64,000 nt of DNA. Origin: Yersinia kristensenii (GTDB lineage: Bacteria > Pseudomonadota > Gammaproteobacteria > Enterobacterales > Enterobacteriaceae). Shown in pieces: positions 10,563 to 18,866 of the stretch (positions are counted from its first letter, which is position 1; each line of letters starts with the position of its first letter). The stretch spans positions 1,612,001 to 1,676,000 of the forward strand of contig NZ_UHIY01000001.1 in the NCBI RefSeq assembly GCF_900460525.1. The letters are read 5' to 3'. The translations under genes and the position numbers were made by a program. A model generated the notes under the pieces. The model did no database searches, had not been told where the DNA came from, and worked only from the letters and a program-made list of their open reading frames with translations.

Positions 10563-13043
10563 ATGGAAAGTATAGTTAGAGATAAAAAGTCGACAATAAA
10601 TGCAATGACTAAAATTGCATTCGGCATATTGCTGGCGCTGGCGGCGCAAGGCTATTCAGAGCATGCCAAAGCTGATGATGCCGTGCCATCAGCGAAAGAA
10701 AACGACATGGTATTGGATAAACTCAAAGTAGAGGGAACCAGTAATGCTCAGGAGGGGGACTGGGTTTATGATGAGCTCCATTCGGTCAGTGAAATATCTC
10801 GCGAACAAATGGATAACCGGCCTGCCCGCCATGCAGCAGATATATTAGAACAAACGCCGGGAGTCTATTCCAGTGTGAGTCAGCAAGACCCGGCGTTATC
10901 AGTGAATATCCGTGGCATGCAGGATTATGGCCGGGTCAATATGAATATTGACGGTATGCGGCAGAATTTCATGAAAAGTGGCCACGGTCAACGCAATGGT
11001 GTGATGTATATCGACCCAGAAATATTGAGCAACGTGGTGATTGAAAAGGGCGCTACTAGTGGTGTTGGCGGGGCCGGAGTCATTGGCGGGGTTGCCACCT
11101 TTAATACTATTAATGCCAGTGATTTCCTCGAACCAGGCAAAGAGATTGGCGGAAAAATCCGCGCTATGCACGGTGATAATGGCACTAATCTTATTGGCAG
11201 TGCCGCGTTGGCAATGGGTAATGAATATGGCGATCTATTAATCGCTGCCAGCGAGCGCAATTTAAGCGATTATTGGCCGGGCAATAAAGGGACTCTGGGC
11301 GATATTCGTTTTGGCACAGCCACAGAAAAATTAAGTTATGATATTAAAAATAATAAAGTGCCATTCACTAATTATAAAATGCACTCACAACTGGCCAAGT
11401 TGGGTTGGAATTTATCCGCCGACCAACGGTTAACATTCAGTTATCTGCAAACCCAAATACATAGCCCTAATGCCGGCTTTATGACCATGGTAAAAGAAGG
11501 GCCAGGAATAGGAAAGCATGGCTGGGTAAGCAGCAGTGTGAGTAACGTGGCGAATCGCAATATTGGGCTGGATTATAGCCTCAAGCCCGAGCATATCGCC
11601 TGGCTAGATCTAACGGCGAAAATCTATTACGTTGATACTGATGATAAAACTAATACTCATAATGCCAATGTTGTTTTCCGCGATAAATTCTGGACTCAAA
11701 CCCGCTTAAGCACCCGGGGTTTACAACTGCAAAACACCAGTTTTTTTACCCTTGCTGACCACCATCAATTCCGCCTCAACTATGGCCTTGAGTGGTTTAG
11801 TGACCGCTCGACCGGTAACTCAACCCATGAGTCTATGCTGGGTATCACCCCACCGGGCAAGCGCGCCATTACCAGCACTTTTGCTCAGTTGAATTATGAT
11901 TATGATAATTGGCTGCGATTGGAGGGGGGATTGCGTCACGACCAATTTAGGTTACAGGGCAATACCTGGATGCTGAGCAAAGATTTCCGAGCAACTTATA
12001 CCCATGAGAACCGCTGTTACAAAAAGGTACATGAGCAACATGTTACCAACGAATTGAAGCGGTGTGTAATTACACCGATGAAAATGGCCTGGGAGGTCGA
12101 TCGCCGTGAACAGCAACTGTCACCCACGGCAGCCATTGGTATCAAACCTGGCGTGCAATGGCTGGAGTTTTTTGGCAACTACGGTAAGTCCTGGCGGCCA
12201 CCGGCGATTACCGAAGTGCTGGCCACCGGCAGCGCCCATGGTCACGGCTGGATTTTGCCCAATCCGCTGCTGGCAGCAGAGCATTCCAAAGCTTGGGAAG
12301 CCGGTATTAATATCCAGCACAGTAATCTGTTTATTGCAGAAGATCGTCTGGTGGCCAAACTGGCCTACTTTGATACCCGTGTGACTAATTATGTCAATCT
12401 TGAGCTATCCAAAGAAAAGCCCTTGCATGGAGGGGGTAGCTTTACTAATGCCACCTATATTAATAATTTACTTGCAACCCAATTTCGTGGTCTGGAATAT
12501 CAATTAAGTTATGATATGGGTTTATTTTATACCAACCTTAATTATACCAGAATGATTGGTGTTAATTCTGTTTGTTCAAAAAGGGCTTGGTTAGGGGGGG
12601 GTAAAAATCTTGCCGGTAATAATAAATATGGGCATTATAGTGTTATTAATAATAAAATAAACAATATTATTGACTGCCGGGCAGCAAGAAACTTATTTGG
12701 ATCTTCCGCTTATTTACCTGGTGATCGCGGTAGTTTAACTTTAGGCGGCAGAATTTTTGATAAAAAGCTGGATCTCGGTACCGTTATTCGTTATAACAAA
12801 GGACACCAAGATAGTTCAGTCATTAATAACTATGGGTATGCAAATACCGCTTATGTTGCAGATTGGCCGAAATATACCATATTTGATCTTTATGCCAGTT
12901 ATAAGCTAACTAATAATTTAATTTTGCGCAGCTCAATAGAAAATATAACCAATCGTGCTTATCTTGTTAGTTATGGTGATTCAATTTCTTTTTCCCCGAA
13001 TCGGGGCCGAACTATTCAGGGTGGTTTTGAATATAAATTTTAG
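10563..13043 (+). CDS. hasR: TonB-dependent heme/hemophore receptor HasR
   Basis: This 826-residue outer-membrane receptor has a signal-like N-terminus (hydrophobic stretch around residues 15-34), a TonB box (DKLKVEGT), a plug domain (RPARHAADILEQTPGVYSS, NIRGMQDYGRVNMNIDG) and a beta-barrel ending in the aromatic EYKF. A WRPPAITEV...NPLLAAEHSKAWEAG segment corresponds to the FRAP/NPNL region of heme receptors and includes HGHG histidines. HasR takes heme from hemophores or hemoglobin and imports it with TonB/HasB energy. It lacks the N-terminal signalling extension of Serratia HasR, in keeping with the missing hasI/hasS. An 8-G tract lies at 12594-12601 inside the gene. It is the first gene of the has operon. 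Confidence 0.95.
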   Translation: MESIVRDKKSTINAMTKIAFGILLALAAQGYSEHAKADDAVPSAKENDMVLDKLKVEGTSNAQEGDWVYDELHSVSEISREQMDNRPARHAADILEQTPGVYSSVSQQDPALSVNIRGMQDYGRVNMNIDGMRQNFMKSGHGQRNGVMYIDPEILSNVVIEKGATSGVGGAGVIGGVATFNTINASDFLEPGKEIGGKIRAMHGDNGTNLIGSAALAMGNEYGDLLIAASERNLSDYWPGNKGTLGDIRFGTATEKLSYDIKNNKVPFTNYKMHSQLAKLGWNLSADQRLTFSYLQTQIHSPNAGFMTMVKEGPGIGKHGWVSSSVSNVANRNIGLDYSLKPEHIAWLDLTAKIYYVDTDDKTNTHNANVVFRDKFWTQTRLSTRGLQLQNTSFFTLADHHQFRLNYGLEWFSDRSTGNSTHESMLGITPPGKRAITSTFAQLNYDYDNWLRLEGGLRHDQFRLQGNTWMLSKDFRATYTHENRCYKKVHEQHVTNELKRCVITPMKMAWEVDRREQQLSPTAAIGIKPGVQWLEFFGNYGKSWRPPAITEVLATGSAHGHGWILPNPLLAAEHSKAWEAGINIQHSNLFIAEDRLVAKLAYFDTRVTNYVNLELSKEKPLHGGGSFTNATYINNLLATQFRGLEYQLSYDMGLFYTNLNYTRMIGVNSVCSKRAWLGGGKNLAGNNKYGHYSVINNKINNIIDCRAARNLFGSSAYLPGDRGSLTLGGRIFDKKLDLGTVIRYNKGHQDSSVINNYGYANTAYVADWPKYTIFDLYASYKLTNNLILRSSIENITNRAYLVSYGDSISFSPNRGRTIQGGFEYKF

Positions 13044-13134
13044 TTTTTAATACAAAACTAAAATACAGAGAATAGATATAGATATTGAATGTAAAGTCTT
13101 CAGGTGAAGTGTTATTTTTATCTGTCGGTCGAAG

Positions 13135-13152
13135 TGACTCAATGATGAGTCA
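13135..13152. promoter_or_regulatory. Inverted repeat in the hasA1 leader
   Basis: TGACTCA-ATGA-TGAGTCA is a perfect 7-4-7 inverted repeat ending 31 bp before hasA1. A near-identical copy precedes hasA2. It could be a protein-binding site or an RNA hairpin next to the ribosome site. Confidence 0.6.
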
Positions 13153-13183
13153 TATATTTGTTGTTTAATATAAGGGATTTATT

Positions 13184-13801
13184 ATGACAGTAAGTATTCA
13201 ATATAATAGCGAATTTAAAGATTATACCCTTTCTTCATATCTTCAGCAGTGGGCCACTAAGCATGGCGATATCAAAGACACTGGGGCTGAAGGATACTCC
13301 AAGGATTTTGGTCAATTCGCTGGTGGTGGATTTTTTGATGGGACCCAATATTCAGTGAGTAGCTCGCACGGTACGGGTACCGCGATAATTGTTGAAGGCG
13401 AGTTGAAGTACTCCTTTATGCCTCAGCATACTTTCTACGGCAAAATGGAAGGCTTGGAGTTAGGTGAATCATTGGCTGATAATCAAAATGGTATTGGTAA
13501 GCAGCTTAATGATGTGCAACTGAAATTGTGCAATATAGATATTACCGGTGACTATGATGTTAACAAAACCATGGCAGAAAACCACCAGGGCGAGATGCAT
13601 AAAGCCACTTATGGTTTGATGCGTGGCAATGCCGAACCCCTGTTGGAAATCCTTCAGGCCAAAGGTATTGATATCAATACTCCAATTAAGGATATGGCGA
13701 TTGCTAGCCAGTTAGATATCAGTAGTGAAGTTATGGCAGATGCGCCAATGATTGATACTGTCGGAGCATATGATGGTGGCGATATATTGATGGCTGCATA
13801 A
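13184..13801 (+). CDS. hasA: Hemophore HasA, first copy
   Basis: This 205-residue secreted hemophore matches the length of Yersinia HasA. It has no N-terminal signal; the C-terminus ends in a hydrophobic DILMAA-type tail used by the HasDE type I exporter. HasA captures heme outside the cell and hands it to HasR. The axial ligand pair of the family is present in LKYSFMPQHTFYG: Tyr76 (Tyr75 of Serratia HasA) and His82 (His83). The first-loop position equivalent to His32 carries Asp, so binding may rely on Tyr alone, as I recall for Y. pestis HasA. The ATG follows AAGGGA. It is followed by a large stem-loop and two diverged paralogues. Confidence 0.95.
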   Translation: MTVSIQYNSEFKDYTLSSYLQQWATKHGDIKDTGAEGYSKDFGQFAGGGFFDGTQYSVSSSHGTGTAIIVEGELKYSFMPQHTFYGKMEGLELGESLADNQNGIGKQLNDVQLKLCNIDITGDYDVNKTMAENHQGEMHKATYGLMRGNAEPLLEILQAKGIDINTPIKDMAIASQLDISSEVMADAPMIDTVGAYDGGDILMAA

Positions 13802-13846
13802 TAGTAATAAATACCATCATAATATGATTTTTAGATAAATAAAATA

Positions 13847-13897
13847 AACCACCGCGAGCTACTCTGGTTGGTTTGGCGTATATTGCTGGCGGTGGTT
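13847..13897 (+). terminator. Intra-operon stem-loop between hasA1 and hasA2
   Basis: AACCACCGC (13847-13855) pairs perfectly with GCGGTGGTT (13889-13897) around a 33-base loop, and a T-rich stretch follows (13904-13922). It looks like a partial terminator or 3'-protecting hairpin that would make hasA1 mRNA more abundant than the exporter genes behind it. Confidence 0.6.
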
Positions 13898-13936
13898 ACT
13901 GTAGCTTTATTTTTATTTTTATTCTGTAGATATATA

Positions 13937-13954
13937 TGACTCAATGATGAGTTA
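13937..13954. promoter_or_regulatory. Inverted repeat in the hasA2 leader
   Basis: TGACTCA-ATGA-TGAGTTA repeats the hasA1 leader element with one change in the second arm, at nearly the same distance from the start codon (34 bp). Only a half-copy (TGAGTTA, 14768-14774) remains before hasA3. Confidence 0.55.
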
Positions 13955-13988
13955 TATCTTCTTAATAGTCAAATGAAAGGATACTATC

Positions 13989-14675
13989 ATGGCTGTGGAA
14001 ATAAGGTATCAACCAGAAATTAAAAATGAAACGATTTCTTCTTATCTACATCAATGGGCAACTAAATTTGATGATATGGTTCTGATTAAACCTGAAATAG
14101 AATATAGTATTATCTCCTCCATTAAACCCTCCCCTCCAGTCGTAGGTCAAAAAATTGCTGCGGCCAGCTCCCATCTTTACAATCAGAAGAAAGCGGCAAT
14201 AGTGACGGAGTTTGTCGCAACGATTAATACAGAAATAGAGGATAATACAGAAATAGAAAGTTTACTCGATCAACACTTAATTCCAGATATTAGCGGGAGT
14301 GTAGAGTTGGGTGAAATCTTGCTCCCTATATCTGACCTCAAGAGTATAAAGTTCGAACAACTGCAACTTCAAAAAGTGCAATTGGAGTTCAGCGGGTTAG
14401 ATATTGCAGATGATATAACTAATTCTATTTATACTTTATCTTATGTACTGAATGAGGATAACAACTATCAGGGGGGGACAAATCTGGGAATATATAACTT
14501 ACTCAGAGGTAATGCAGAACCCATATTGATGAAGCTGGAAGCACAAGGTATTGATGTGAATACTCCACTTAAATATATCGCTATTGCCAGCCAGTTTGAT
14601 GCTGCCAGCGATGTTGTGACTGATACATTCGTGATTGAAACGGTAGGGGTGCCACAAGAGTTATTAGCCGCATAA
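13989..14675 (+). CDS. HasA-family protein, second copy, heme ligands altered
   Basis: The 228-residue product aligns with HasA1 at the N-terminus (ISSYLHQWATKF) and over the C-terminal third (LLRGNAEPILMKLEAQGIDVNTPLK.IAIASQ), and ends in ELLAA, the classic HasA export tail. It is therefore probably secreted by HasDE. The ligand loop is enlarged and rebuilt: aligning on the VELGE strand, HasA1 His82 corresponds to His96, but the Tyr76 position is Glu90, or Ile79 in a gap-free alignment. No loop Tyr is available by either alignment. Canonical heme binding is doubtful; whether it binds another ligand, pairs with HasA1 or is decaying cannot be told. A 7-G tract is at 14471-14477. The ribosome site is AAAGGA. 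Confidence 0.85.
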   Translation: MAVEIRYQPEIKNETISSYLHQWATKFDDMVLIKPEIEYSIISSIKPSPPVVGQKIAAASSHLYNQKKAAIVTEFVATINTEIEDNTEIESLLDQHLIPDISGSVELGEILLPISDLKSIKFEQLQLQKVQLEFSGLDIADDITNSIYTLSYVLNEDNNYQGGTNLGIYNLLRGNAEPILMKLEAQGIDVNTPLKYIAIASQFDAASDVVTDTFVIETVGVPQELLAA

Positions 14676-14787
14676 TTAAATTTATATTTTAGCTATAAAG
14701 TTAATTTTTTTTGGCAAGTTTAGTATTTTTTGCAGCAATATGATGTCATAGCACCCTATATTACTTATGAGTTAAAAGGATATCATT

Positions 14788-15480
14788 ATGACAATTACTA
14801 TCACGTATGATAAAAAAATCAGTCATGAGTCTATTTCTTCATATACACGTAAATGGGCTACTAATTTTGGAGATATGATGTTAGCACCGTCTGATAATTC
14901 AGATGAGAATTATATTTTTCAGTTAGGATCATACAGCCCAGCCGATTCAGGTAGTCTCTATGCATATGGAAGAATCAATCCTCAGCAGAATAAAGTAGCA
15001 ATAACCACTGGGTATGTAGCAGCCACTTCAATGGTCGGCGATGATCTATTTAATCAGCAAATCACTGCGAGTATCAATGGAAGCTTATATTTTGGTGATG
15101 AAATATCACCACTTTCTGATATTGAATTAAGTAAAGGTCAGGTTGACCATGAAATATACTATCAACTTAAGAATGAGGAATTGAAATTTGACGGGCTAGA
15201 TATTGCGGATGATATAGAAAGTTCGTTTTATATGTTGCTCCATTCCTATATTCATTATGACTGCCTAAATGGTAAAGATCTCGGAGTATACCGTTTATTA
15301 AGAGGCGATGCTGAACCGATACTGAAGAAGCTAAAAGCGCAAGGTATTGATATAGATACCCCACTTAAAGATATGGCTATTGCCAGTCAGCTTGAGGCCG
15401 CGAGTGACGTTATCAATGATGCACCAGTAATTGATACTGTCGGGGCGGTCGATAATACTGAAGTATTATTGGTAGCTTAA
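14788..15480 (+). CDS. HasA-family protein, third copy, heme ligands altered
   Basis: This 230-residue paralogue is closest to HasA2, sharing ISSYTRKWATNFGDM, the FDGLDIADDI segment and LLRGDAEPILKKLKAQGIDIDTPLKDMAIASQ. It ends EVLLVA, a hydrophobic tail suited to type I export. In the loop that holds Tyr76/His82 in HasA1 it has Asp85 (or Thr80) and Gln91, so both family heme ligands appear to be missing. The gene has its own AAAAGGA ribosome site. The frame is intact, which argues for a retained function, but none can be assigned. HasA2 and HasA3 look like sister copies from a duplication later than the split from HasA1. Confidence 0.85.
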   Translation: MTITITYDKKISHESISSYTRKWATNFGDMMLAPSDNSDENYIFQLGSYSPADSGSLYAYGRINPQQNKVAITTGYVAATSMVGDDLFNQQITASINGSLYFGDEISPLSDIELSKGQVDHEIYYQLKNEELKFDGLDIADDIESSFYMLLHSYIHYDCLNGKDLGVYRLLRGDAEPILKKLKAQGIDIDTPLKDMAIASQLEAASDVINDAPVIDTVGAVDNTEVLLVA

Positions 15481-15630
15481 TAAAGTTTGTTAAAATTATT
15501 TTTTTGGTGAAGTAATAATATCACCGCCATACCTTGGATGATGTTAGTTATATTTGTATCAGCAAGGATTGAAATTATTAAAATTGAGAAATAAAACAAC
15601 GCTGACTCAGACAGTAATTCTACTTTTAGT

Positions 15631-17451
15631 ATGGGAATGGACGCCATGGAATCATATAAAACCCCCGATACTTTTTCGGAGTCTCTGACTATTCTTTCTG
15701 TTTTAGCCCACCATAAGAAGAGTCTCTGGGGAATAGGGCTATTTACTGCAGTAATTAATCTTTTGATGTTGGCTCCCGCTATTTATATGCTGCAGGTTTA
15801 TGATCGCGTCCTGGCGTCAGCGAATACCATGACATTGCTGATGCTCACTATTTTGGTGCTGGGAATATTTGTATTTATTGGCTTACTTGAATGGGTTCGC
15901 AGCGCGATAGTTATTCGGCTTGGGACTCGGATTGATATGCAACTTAATCAACGGGTCTTTAACGCCGCGTTTGCATCTCAACTTATGGGCCATAAAACAC
16001 CTGCAGCACAAGCCTTGAATGACCTGACATCTTTACGTCAATTTGCGACGGGCAATGCCCTATTTGCTTTTTTTGATGCTCCCTGGTTCCCGCTTTACTT
16101 GTTGGTTATTTTTGTACTCCATCCCTGGTTAGGAGTATTAGCCGCATCCGGTGCTTGTGTGTTGATTTTTCTAGCATGGCTCAACCAGTGGGTGTGTAAA
16201 AAGCCATTAAAAGAAGCTTCCACAGTAACCTCACAAGCAACGCAACAAGCTAATGCGAATTTACGCAATGCGGATGCTATTGAAGCAATGGGAATGTTGG
16301 ATGTATTACGCCGACGTTGGTTAGTCCAGCATTCACATTTTCTTTATCAGCAAAATATTGCCAGTGACAAAAGCAGTCAGGTGACTGCGGTCTCTAAATC
16401 CAGTCGCCATGCTTTGCAATCAATGATGCTAGGGCTAGGTGCATTACTGGTCATTGACGGCTCAATTACAGCGGGCGTCATGATTGCCGGTTCAATTTTA
16501 ATCGGCCGGGTATTAGGGCCTATTGATCAGTTAATTGCAGTCTGGAAACAATGGAGCCAGGCGCGGCTGTCTTATCAGCGTCTGGCCCATTTATTAGCGG
16601 AGCATCCACCTGTACCTGCAGGTATGGTTTTGTCTGCGCCAATAGGAAAACTCAGTGTAATACAGCTCACTGTCTGTAAGCCGGGCACACATATCCCCAT
16701 TTTATATTCCATCAACTTTGAATTGCATCCCGGTAACATTTTGGGTGTTTTGGGGCCATCTGGCAGTGGGAAATCTACCTTGGCGAAACTGTTGGTTGCA
16801 TGTAAACCGGCTTTCAGCGGTTCGGTACGATTAGATAGCGCGAATCTTTCTCAATGGGATAAAGCCCACTTGGGACAATTTATTGGTTACCTGCCGCAGG
16901 ATATTCAGTTATTTCGTGGTTCGATTGCTGAAAATATTGCGCGCTTTGGCACGATTGACACAGTAAAAGTCATCGCGGCGGCCCAGATGGCGGGGGTTCA
17001 CGATTTAATCTTACATCTGCCCTGCGGCTATGACTCTCAGCTAGGGGAGGGCGGTGAGGCATTATCCGGTGGCCAGCGGCAGCGCATTGCTTTAGCACGG
17101 GCCATGTATGGTGTGCCACGGCTTATTGTGTTGGATGAACCGAATGCCAATTTGGATAAAGAAGGTGAAAAAGCCTTATTAGAAAGCATTATCCGGCTCA
17201 AACAGCAGGGGTGCACCATTGTGATGATCACCCATAAGCCAGAGCTCTTATCTGATAGCGACTACCTATTGCTACTCAATAAAGGGCGGGTGGAATTATT
17301 CGATCGTACCGAAGCCGTTCTACAACAGATTAAAGGGCAGGATAAGCCGACGGTTAAGGGTGAGCTCAAAACACCAGCGAGTAAAAAGTCTTGGAATAGC
17401 GGTATCTCATATGGTGCGGTCCCAGCCCGCACGGCATCACAAAAATCATGA
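15631..17451 (+). CDS. hasD: Type I secretion ABC transporter ATPase/permease HasD
   Basis: The 606-residue inner-membrane protein has an N-terminal transmembrane region with several hydrophobic helices (residues ~35-75, 140-185, 270-300) and a C-terminal ABC ATPase domain. Walker A is GPSGSGKST, the signature is LSGGQRQRIALARA and Walker B is LIVLDEPNAN, followed by an H-loop TITHK-like VMITHKPE. It energises export of HasA proteins through HasE and an outer-membrane TolC encoded elsewhere. Starts at 15631, 15637 and 15646 are possible; a GGGAATGGA before 15646 could act as ribosome site, so the first five residues are uncertain. The gene follows hasA3 by 150 bp. Confidence 0.94.
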   Translation: MGMDAMESYKTPDTFSESLTILSVLAHHKKSLWGIGLFTAVINLLMLAPAIYMLQVYDRVLASANTMTLLMLTILVLGIFVFIGLLEWVRSAIVIRLGTRIDMQLNQRVFNAAFASQLMGHKTPAAQALNDLTSLRQFATGNALFAFFDAPWFPLYLLVIFVLHPWLGVLAASGACVLIFLAWLNQWVCKKPLKEASTVTSQATQQANANLRNADAIEAMGMLDVLRRRWLVQHSHFLYQQNIASDKSSQVTAVSKSSRHALQSMMLGLGALLVIDGSITAGVMIAGSILIGRVLGPIDQLIAVWKQWSQARLSYQRLAHLLAEHPPVPAGMVLSAPIGKLSVIQLTVCKPGTHIPILYSINFELHPGNILGVLGPSGSGKSTLAKLLVACKPAFSGSVRLDSANLSQWDKAHLGQFIGYLPQDIQLFRGSIAENIARFGTIDTVKVIAAAQMAGVHDLILHLPCGYDSQLGEGGEALSGGQRQRIALARAMYGVPRLIVLDEPNANLDKEGEKALLESIIRLKQQGCTIVMITHKPELLSDSDYLLLLNKGRVELFDRTEAVLQQIKGQDKPTVKGELKTPASKKSWNSGISYGAVPARTASQKS

Positions 17452-17484
17452 TGTTAAATATATCCACGGAAGGAGAAGTCATCG

Positions 17485-18816
17485 ATGTTACCTGAATCTG
17501 GTCGTAGTTTGGCTAAGAATATGAATCAAAACCCACCGCCGCTTCAGGTTAATAGCGGGAGATATCTTAGCCTTGGCGGGTTATTGGTTATAGGTGGTTT
17601 CATCGGTTCTTTGCTTTGGGCGGGGTTGGCTCCCTTAGATAAAGGTATTGCTGTTATGGGGCATATTGTTGTCGCGGAAAATCGTAAGTTGGTTCAACCG
17701 TTGCAAGGAGGGCGTATTCAGCAATTGCATATTGCCGAGGGCGATGACGTCACGGAAGGTCAATTACTTATCACGCTAGATGATACCGCGATGCGTAGCC
17801 ATCGGGATAACTTACAGCATCAGTATTTGAGCGCCCTCGCTCAGGAATCCCGCCTCACTGCCGAACAACATGAATTGCCGACAATTACTTTCCCCCCGAT
17901 ATTGCTCCAGCACCCAGTACAGTCATTAGTTGAACGTAATATTGTTTTGCAGCAACAGCTTTTTCATCATCGACGCCAAGCTCAACTGAGTGAAATTGCT
18001 CGGTTATCTGCACAAATTACTCGTCACGAGAGCCAGTTGGATGGATTACAAACGCTGCGAGGTCATAACCAGCAACAATTTAACTTGTTCCAGCAGCAAT
18101 TGCAGGGGGTTCAGTTATTGGCGAAAAATGGTCATGTTTCTCAAAGCCAACTGTTAGAGATGGAGCGGCAGGCGATCTCACTGCGTGCCAATATAGAGAA
18201 AAATACCAGTGAGATTTTGGAGCTTCACAAGCAAATTGGTGAAACAGAGCAGCATATCTTACAGCGGCGTGAACAGTATAAAAGTGAGAATCGCGAGCAA
18301 CTGGCCAAAGCGCAGCAAAGTACTCAAGAGCTAGAGCTGCGTTTGGGGGTTGCGGAATATGAGTTAGATAACACGCGTATTTACGCGCCGGTCAATGGCA
18401 CCGTTATCGCGCTTGCTCAACATACTGTTGGCGGCGTGGTCAGTACTGGGCAAACATTAATGGAACTGGTTCCCAGTGGGCAGCCATTATTAGCGGAGGC
18501 TCAGCTCCCCGTATCATTAATTGATAAGGTGGTGATTGGGCTACCCGTAGATCTGAACTTTTCTGCTTTTAATCAAAGTAATACCCCCCGTTTACAAGGT
18601 TCTGTACTGCATGTTGGTGCGGATCGGATACAGCATCCTCTGACTTTAGAGCCTTATTATCCTTTAACCGTCGCTATTGATATTACGCAAACTGAGCTGG
18701 AAATCCGGCCTGGCATGTCAGTTGACATTTTTATCCGAACAGGGGAACGGTCATTACTTAATTATCTGTTTAAACCACTTACTGATCGCCTGCATGTCGC
18801 CTTTGCTGAAGAGTAA
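17485..18816 (+). CDS. hasE: Type I secretion membrane fusion protein HasE
   Basis: This 443-residue HlyD/PrtE-type adaptor bridges the HasD ABC transporter to TolC. It has one N-terminal transmembrane segment (SLGGLLVIGGFIGSLLWAGLAP, about residues 30-50), a biotinyl-lipoyl-like half (LQGGRIQQLHIAEGDDV), a long Gln/Glu-rich coiled-coil hairpin (about residues 120-290) and a beta-barrel end with the HlyD-family motif RIYAPVNGTV-like TRIYAPVNGTVIAL. The ATG at 17485 has a strong AAGGAGAAG ribosome site. It lies 33 bp after hasD, in the same operon. Confidence 0.95.
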   Translation: MLPESGRSLAKNMNQNPPPLQVNSGRYLSLGGLLVIGGFIGSLLWAGLAPLDKGIAVMGHIVVAENRKLVQPLQGGRIQQLHIAEGDDVTEGQLLITLDDTAMRSHRDNLQHQYLSALAQESRLTAEQHELPTITFPPILLQHPVQSLVERNIVLQQQLFHHRRQAQLSEIARLSAQITRHESQLDGLQTLRGHNQQQFNLFQQQLQGVQLLAKNGHVSQSQLLEMERQAISLRANIEKNTSEILELHKQIGETEQHILQRREQYKSENREQLAKAQQSTQELELRLGVAEYELDNTRIYAPVNGTVIALAQHTVGGVVSTGQTLMELVPSGQPLLAEAQLPVSLIDKVVIGLPVDLNFSAFNQSNTPRLQGSVLHVGADRIQHPLTLEPYYPLTVAIDITQTELEIRPGMSVDIFIRTGERSLLNYLFKPLTDRLHVAFAEE

Positions 18817-18866
18817 TCTTTGGAAGGTAACAGATTAAAAAATAAAGGAATATAGTGATTTAATTT

